In this document: positions 54,010 through 57,407 of the stretch, in pieces | Layout: every line of letters starts with the position of its first letter | Position numbering within the stretch: position 1 is the stretch's first letter | Assembly: GCA_947446595.1 (NCBI GenBank) | Contig: CANFGS010000011.1 | Span: 1-57,407, forward strand | Source: Neisseriaceae bacterium | GTDB taxonomy: Bacteria > Pseudomonadota > Gammaproteobacteria > Burkholderiales > UBA11063 | Direction of reading: 5' to 3' | Length of the DNA: 57,407 bases | Program-made: the position numbers and the translations under genes | Notes under the pieces: model-generated | Database searches by the model: none | What the model saw: the letters and a program-made list of their open reading frames with translations, nothing else | Told to the model about the DNA's origin: nothing

Positions 54010-55569
54010 ATGTTTAAAAAAGTATTCAAATTAAATTTCAAAATTATTATAGTAGCATTGCTATCATTGGTTTTATTGCAATTGGTTACTGCTTATATAT
54101 TTGGATTTATAATTAAGACGCAAATGGATATACAGTATAAACATTTGAGTGATTATACACTTATCCAAGTAAAAAATCATAACTATCATAGAGGTATTTT
54201 TAGCTCTGATGAAACTACTGAAATATCACTTAATAGTCAAGCCTTAAATAAAGTTCTAAGTATGTTACCCAAATCAAGTGGTGAGTCTATCACTGCTATA
54301 GATGATAATAAGTACACTATTAAATTTGCAAGTCATATTGAGCATGGGATTTTAGCCGGCATTATAAATGGGTATTTTGTACCAACTCTTGCATATTCTA
54401 AAACCAATATTACCTATCCAGATAAATTAAACTCCATGCTAAATGATTTTTTTAAGAATCAAACACCAATAAGTATTAACAATATAATTTATCTTGATAA
54501 ATCTGGAAAGTTTTTATTGAATTCCCCTAAATTTAAATATAAAGAAGCAGTTTCTGGTATCAATGTATCTTGGGGCGGGATGAATATGTTATTCAAATAT
54601 AATGGGAATTTTGATAAATTTAGTGCGGATTTATCTATTCCTAATTTTGAATTAATTGCACCTACTAAAGGCTCTGTGGTAATTAAAAACTTTGTATATA
54701 AGTCTAATTCAAGTAAAAGCCCCAATAATATTGATGTTGGTGATACCAAGCTAACCCTTAATGAAGCAAAAATTAAATGGAGTGATAAAATATCTATTGG
54801 GTTTAAAGTTGGTGACTTGCTGCATTTATTTACTGGTTTAAATACTGTTCAGTTCCTAAATGGTATTGATGCAATTGATCCTAATAGTTTCTTATTTACT
54901 AATATTTCTTATACTTCTACAAGTAATGATATAAATAACTTTTTTAATGCGAATGCCGATATTAAATTTGAATCTTTAGTAACAAATGAGCATGCTTATG
55001 GACCTATGAATTTAAGTGTTGGAGTTAACCATCTAAATTCAAAAGGATTTAAAGATTTAACTAATCAAATAGCTATTGTTACAGCAGAGTCAGAATCAAG
55101 TGATTTTAAAGAAATTGCTAAAACTGAGTTTATCAAAACACTTAAAAAAGGATTTGGCCCAATTTTAGTAGATAGTCCAGTAATAGCTATTAATAGCTTT
55201 ACACTTAACACTCCTGATGGATTAGTAGATGTTTCTGGTAATGCTACTACCAAAGATTTTGCACTCACAGACATGAATGATGAGAGTAAATTTATGGAGC
55301 ATATCGTTATGGATGCTAAGATAAGTATGCCAAAACCAATAATATCATCTTTATTTATACTACAAATGCAGTATTTATTGAGTGCTGGAAATGCTCAAAT
55401 GGATCAGCAAAGTTCTGATGCTCTGGCAAAAGTAGCTAATATTTTATTAGATAATCAAATCAGCATCTGGGGTAAAAAAGGCTATGTTAATGAAAGTGGT
55501 GAGTTATTATCAACACATATAGTAATGAAAGATGGGACGGTTTTACTTAACGGTATTATTGGTGAGTAA
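54010..55569 (+). CDS. DUF945 (YdgA-like) envelope protein
   Basis: A 519-residue protein with one N-terminal membrane helix (about 11-33) and a long periplasmic beta-rich part. The pattern of an anchor followed by repeated strand segments (FKYNGNFDKFSADLSIPNFEL, TKGSVVIKNFVYKS) and the C-terminal NGIIGE resembles the YdgA/DUF945 family. No function is established. ATG 54010 is used with AAGGATTG upstream; a TTG at 54001 is the longer alternative. The stop overlaps the next gene. Confidence 0.7.
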   Translation: MFKKVFKLNFKIIIVALLSLVLLQLVTAYIFGFIIKTQMDIQYKHLSDYTLIQVKNHNYHRGIFSSDETTEISLNSQALNKVLSMLPKSSGESITAIDDNKYTIKFASHIEHGILAGIINGYFVPTLAYSKTNITYPDKLNSMLNDFFKNQTPISINNIIYLDKSGKFLLNSPKFKYKEAVSGINVSWGGMNMLFKYNGNFDKFSADLSIPNFELIAPTKGSVVIKNFVYKSNSSKSPNNIDVGDTKLTLNEAKIKWSDKISIGFKVGDLLHLFTGLNTVQFLNGIDAIDPNSFLFTNISYTSTSNDINNFFNANADIKFESLVTNEHAYGPMNLSVGVNHLNSKGFKDLTNQIAIVTAESESSDFKEIAKTEFIKTLKKGFGPILVDSPVIAINSFTLNTPDGLVDVSGNATTKDFALTDMNDESKFMEHIVMDAKISMPKPIISSLFILQMQYLLSAGNAQMDQQSSDALAKVANILLDNQISIWGKKGYVNESGELLSTHIVMKDGTVLLNGIIGE

Positions 55570-55879
55570 ACAAAATAATAAAATCCTAGCTGGTAACTTT
55601 TTATCCTTATTTAAAGTCCAGTTTCTTGGGGCTTTAAATGATAACATCCTTAAAAATGCTTTTATAGTTTTATTAGCATTTTACTCATCTAATATTTTTG
55701 ATCTTCCCAAAGCACAAATGCTAAATCTAGCGTCATTTATTTTTATTATGCCATTCTTTCTTTTTTCTTCATATGCTGGTAAACTAGCAGATAGTTCTGA
55801 TAAAGCAAAATTAATACAAATAATTAAATTATGTGAAGTAATGATAGTAAATAGTTTAGGGATAGTGGATGTTAGATAA
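55562..55879 (+). pseudogene. truncated LplT-like MFS transporter (N-terminal part only)
   Basis: The frame from GTG 55562 encodes FKVQFLGALNDNILKNAFIV, then FIMPFFLFSSYAGKLADSSDK and KLIQIIKLCEVMI. These match the first two or three helices of lysophospholipid transporters (LplT, or the MFS part of LplT-Aas fusions). After about 92 residues homology ends and the frame stops, where full-length members have about 400 residues. The methyltransferase gene begins within its last bases. The gene was probably cut by insertion or recombination. The GTG start overlaps the DUF945 stop. Confidence 0.75.
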
Positions 55880-56786
55880 AGATGATAATAAAATAATCTC
55901 TCATAGTACTATATCACAAAGCTTTGAGAAAATCCTGATTGATATAAAAAAACGATTACTTGATAATAAATTCTCATCTGAGGATACGTTAGTAAATATT
56001 CAATTGCTAGATAAATTATCTAACTTTGAGCTTGGTCGTTTTTTATTAACTAATAAAGGTCTAAATGGTTATTGGACAGATTATATTTTAACGTACCCCA
56101 AGAAAGCAAAAACTTTTAATATATACAATTTTGAAAAGGTTTTTTTAGAGAAATTACCTACATTATGCGCAACCCAACAAAGGTTTGATATTTTTTTAAA
56201 TTTAAATCAGCAACAAGTCAAAAACAATGCTAAACTCGCGTCTATTCCATCTGGTCTTGGTGGAGAGCTTTTTTATTTAGACCTAAGTTCAAATTTAAAT
56301 CTTGATTTATATTTAATTGATCTTGATAATACTTCACTTGAAAGTGCTAAACTAGTTGCTAATGAAAGAGGGTTAAAACAAAATATTCATTATATTCAAG
56401 AAAATGCATGGAAAATTAACTTTAAGAATAAGTTTGATTTAATTTCAAGTAATGGACTTACTTTATATGAAGCAGATGATAATAAAGTAATCGAATTATT
56501 TCAAAAATTCTATGAAGCACTAAATTCAGGTGGATTATTAGTTACTAGTACCCTAACTCCACCAAGAACCCTGGATAAAAATAGTGAGTGGGATATGACT
56601 AAGATTGATGCAGATATGCTTCAATTGCAAAAAAAGTTATTTAGTGATATTATTCAAGCAACTTGGCAATGTTATCGATCAAGCTACAAAATTGCAGAAA
56701 TGCTCAGATTGGTAGGTTTTGTAGATATAACAGCTACGTATGATTCAGCTAGAATATTCCCTACGATTTCAGCCAGAAAATCATAA
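55869..56786 (+). CDS. SAM-dependent methyltransferase (class I)
   Basis: A 305-residue protein with a helical N-terminal region and a Rossmann-type methyltransferase fold. Motif I is IPSGLGGELFYLDLS (about 126-140), the acidic strand end LIDLDNTSLESA, and motif IV KFDLISSNGLTLYEAD with the later EALNSGGLLVTSTLTPP. Substrate unknown. Similar small methyltransferases are known from intracellular gammaproteobacteria, but this comparison is from memory. It begins inside the end of the truncated transporter, so it may have arrived with the event that cut that gene. Confidence 0.7.
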   Translation: MLDKDDNKIISHSTISQSFEKILIDIKKRLLDNKFSSEDTLVNIQLLDKLSNFELGRFLLTNKGLNGYWTDYILTYPKKAKTFNIYNFEKVFLEKLPTLCATQQRFDIFLNLNQQQVKNNAKLASIPSGLGGELFYLDLSSNLNLDLYLIDLDNTSLESAKLVANERGLKQNIHYIQENAWKINFKNKFDLISSNGLTLYEADDNKVIELFQKFYEALNSGGLLVTSTLTPPRTLDKNSEWDMTKIDADMLQLQKKLFSDIIQATWQCYRSSYKIAEMLRLVGFVDITATYDSARIFPTISARKS

Positions 56787-56936
56787 TTTGTATTTTATTT
56801 TCATGCAAAATTATTTATCAAATCTTATTCTTGTGGTTTTATATATAAAGTTTTTTCCTGCAATTTTGGGGGGTATTAAGTCTAACGATATACGTGCTTA
56901 AATAACTTATTCATTTGATTTAATAGGAATAAGAAA

Positions 56937-57407
56937 ATGAAAGCTAAAGTAGCAGTATATAGAATTATCATATTATCCTTTGTTCTATCAGGTTGTAATT
57001 CAAATATCGGTAGTGGAGCTACTGGTGTAACTGCTAACAAAATCGAATCACGTAATATCTCAATATCGCAAATAGCCGCTGATGATGCTAATACATCTTA
57101 TCAAGGTTCACAAGCATATAATAGCTCTCTTTATAGTGGTGAAGACGTTAATGGCCAAACAGGTACTTTGACACTAAGTAAGAGTTTAATTGCTAGTTCT
57201 GGTATTAATAAAGATATGGATCTTAACTTTAATCTAGTGTACTCTAGTTCTGGCGCTAAATCTATTGGAACATTGGGTTTACATAACGGCTGGGACTTGC
57301 AACTATCTAAAGTGGTTGGTAATAACTCTGTCAATATTGATGGAAGTAATTATGCTATTGATCCCACTTGGAGTGATGAGAGTGGTTATAAATCAGGTCT
57401 TAAATAC
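56937..57407 (+). CDS. start of a large lipoprotein, probably RHS/YD-repeat type (runs off the window)
   Basis: The first 157 codons are present. A lipoprotein signal peptide ends in the lipobox LSGC (about 17-20: FVLSGCNSN). From about residue 75 on the text GQTGTLTLSKSLIASSG, MDLNFNLVYSSSGA and TLGLHNGWDLQLSKVV resembles the N-terminal start of RHS and SpvB/TcaC-like proteins, where 'LxLxYNSxxxxxGxLGxGWxxx' is typical. AGGAAT before the ATG is the ribosome site. Full-length members are usually over 1000 residues with a variable C-terminal toxin, so the important part lies to the right of the window. Confidence 0.65.
   Translation, partial: MKAKVAVYRIIILSFVLSGCNSNIGSGATGVTANKIESRNISISQIAADDANTSYQGSQAYNSSLYSGEDVNGQTGTLTLSKSLIASSGINKDMDLNFNLVYSSSGAKSIGTLGLHNGWDLQLSKVVGNNSVNIDGSNYAIDPTWSDESGYKSGLKY

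Noticed and set aside
1-57407. CRISPR array, rRNA operon, prophage
   Set aside because: No regularly spaced direct repeats, no rRNA-like sequence and no phage structural genes were seen.

Overview
The window is AT-rich (roughly one third G+C by eye) bacterial chromosome with short intergenic gaps and heavily overlapping operons. Gene order and motifs point to a Gram-negative betaproteobacterium, most likely near the Neisseriales. The evidence is: an hit-tatA-tatB-tatC cluster; mannose-type PTS EIIA, then an HPr with a GLHARAS active site, then EI; sdhCDAB-sdhE-gltA-sucA; mutM divergent from a TPR lipoprotein gene followed by lolB; a stand-alone RnfB-type ferredoxin; and an outer-membrane/LPS gene set (lolB, heptose-phosphate adenylyltransferase). 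The taxon is an inference; I cannot name the species.

Layout. 1-9147: the tail of a transposase, then a pyrimidine supercluster (pyrE-carA-carB-pyrB-pyrI-pyrC-pyrD) preceded by what looks like a leader-peptide/terminator attenuator. 9205-11039 (minus): periplasmic cyclophilin and a Bcr/CflA-type exporter. 11200-15952: a small coiled-coil membrane protein, rnhB, heptose adenylyltransferase, birA and the three soluble PTS proteins. 15929-16582: a second coiled-coil membrane gene and a broken exported-protein gene, bounded by a duplicated 24-bp copy of the ptsI 3' end. 16562-18865 (minus): FUSC-type membrane protein, GyrI-like ligand-binding protein, mutM. 19019-24907: TPR lipoprotein, lolB, hemN, a lipoprotein whose reading frame appears to depend on an A-tract, an SSB-like protein and a DoxX-like membrane protein. 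25236-29004 (minus): pepN and zapE. 29080-35190: an unrecognised protein, RnfB-like ferredoxin, two PMT/ArnT-type glycosyltransferases, a PAP2 phosphatase and a polyprenyl-phosphate glycosyltransferase. 35465-43118: sdhCDAB-sdhE-gltA-sucA behind a possible structured RNA. 43149-44736: repeats, an unknown tail-anchored protein and a decayed RhuM-family gene. 44726-50880 (minus): pyrH-guaA-mrcA-psd-pssA. 50925-53876 (minus): hit-tatA-tatB-tatC and a cation/proton antiporter. 53929-57407: a DUF945 protein, a truncated LplT-like transporter, a methyltransferase and the start of a probable RHS-type lipoprotein that runs off the window.

How the genes fit together. The first operon makes UMP except for the last decarboxylation (no pyrF seen); pyrH at 50.5 kb phosphorylates UMP and guaA beside it serves GMP synthesis. 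The sdh-gltA-sucA block supplies most of the oxidative TCA cycle. pssA/psd, mrcA, lolB and the glycan/PAP2 cluster build the envelope. A family of short palindromic repeats with the core GGGCATGG(A)(T/C)CCC...GG(A/G)TGAC is spread through the intergenic gaps, including inside the pyr and tat operons. Many promoters are of the extended -10 form TGnTAtAAT. I found no tRNA, rRNA or CRISPR array.
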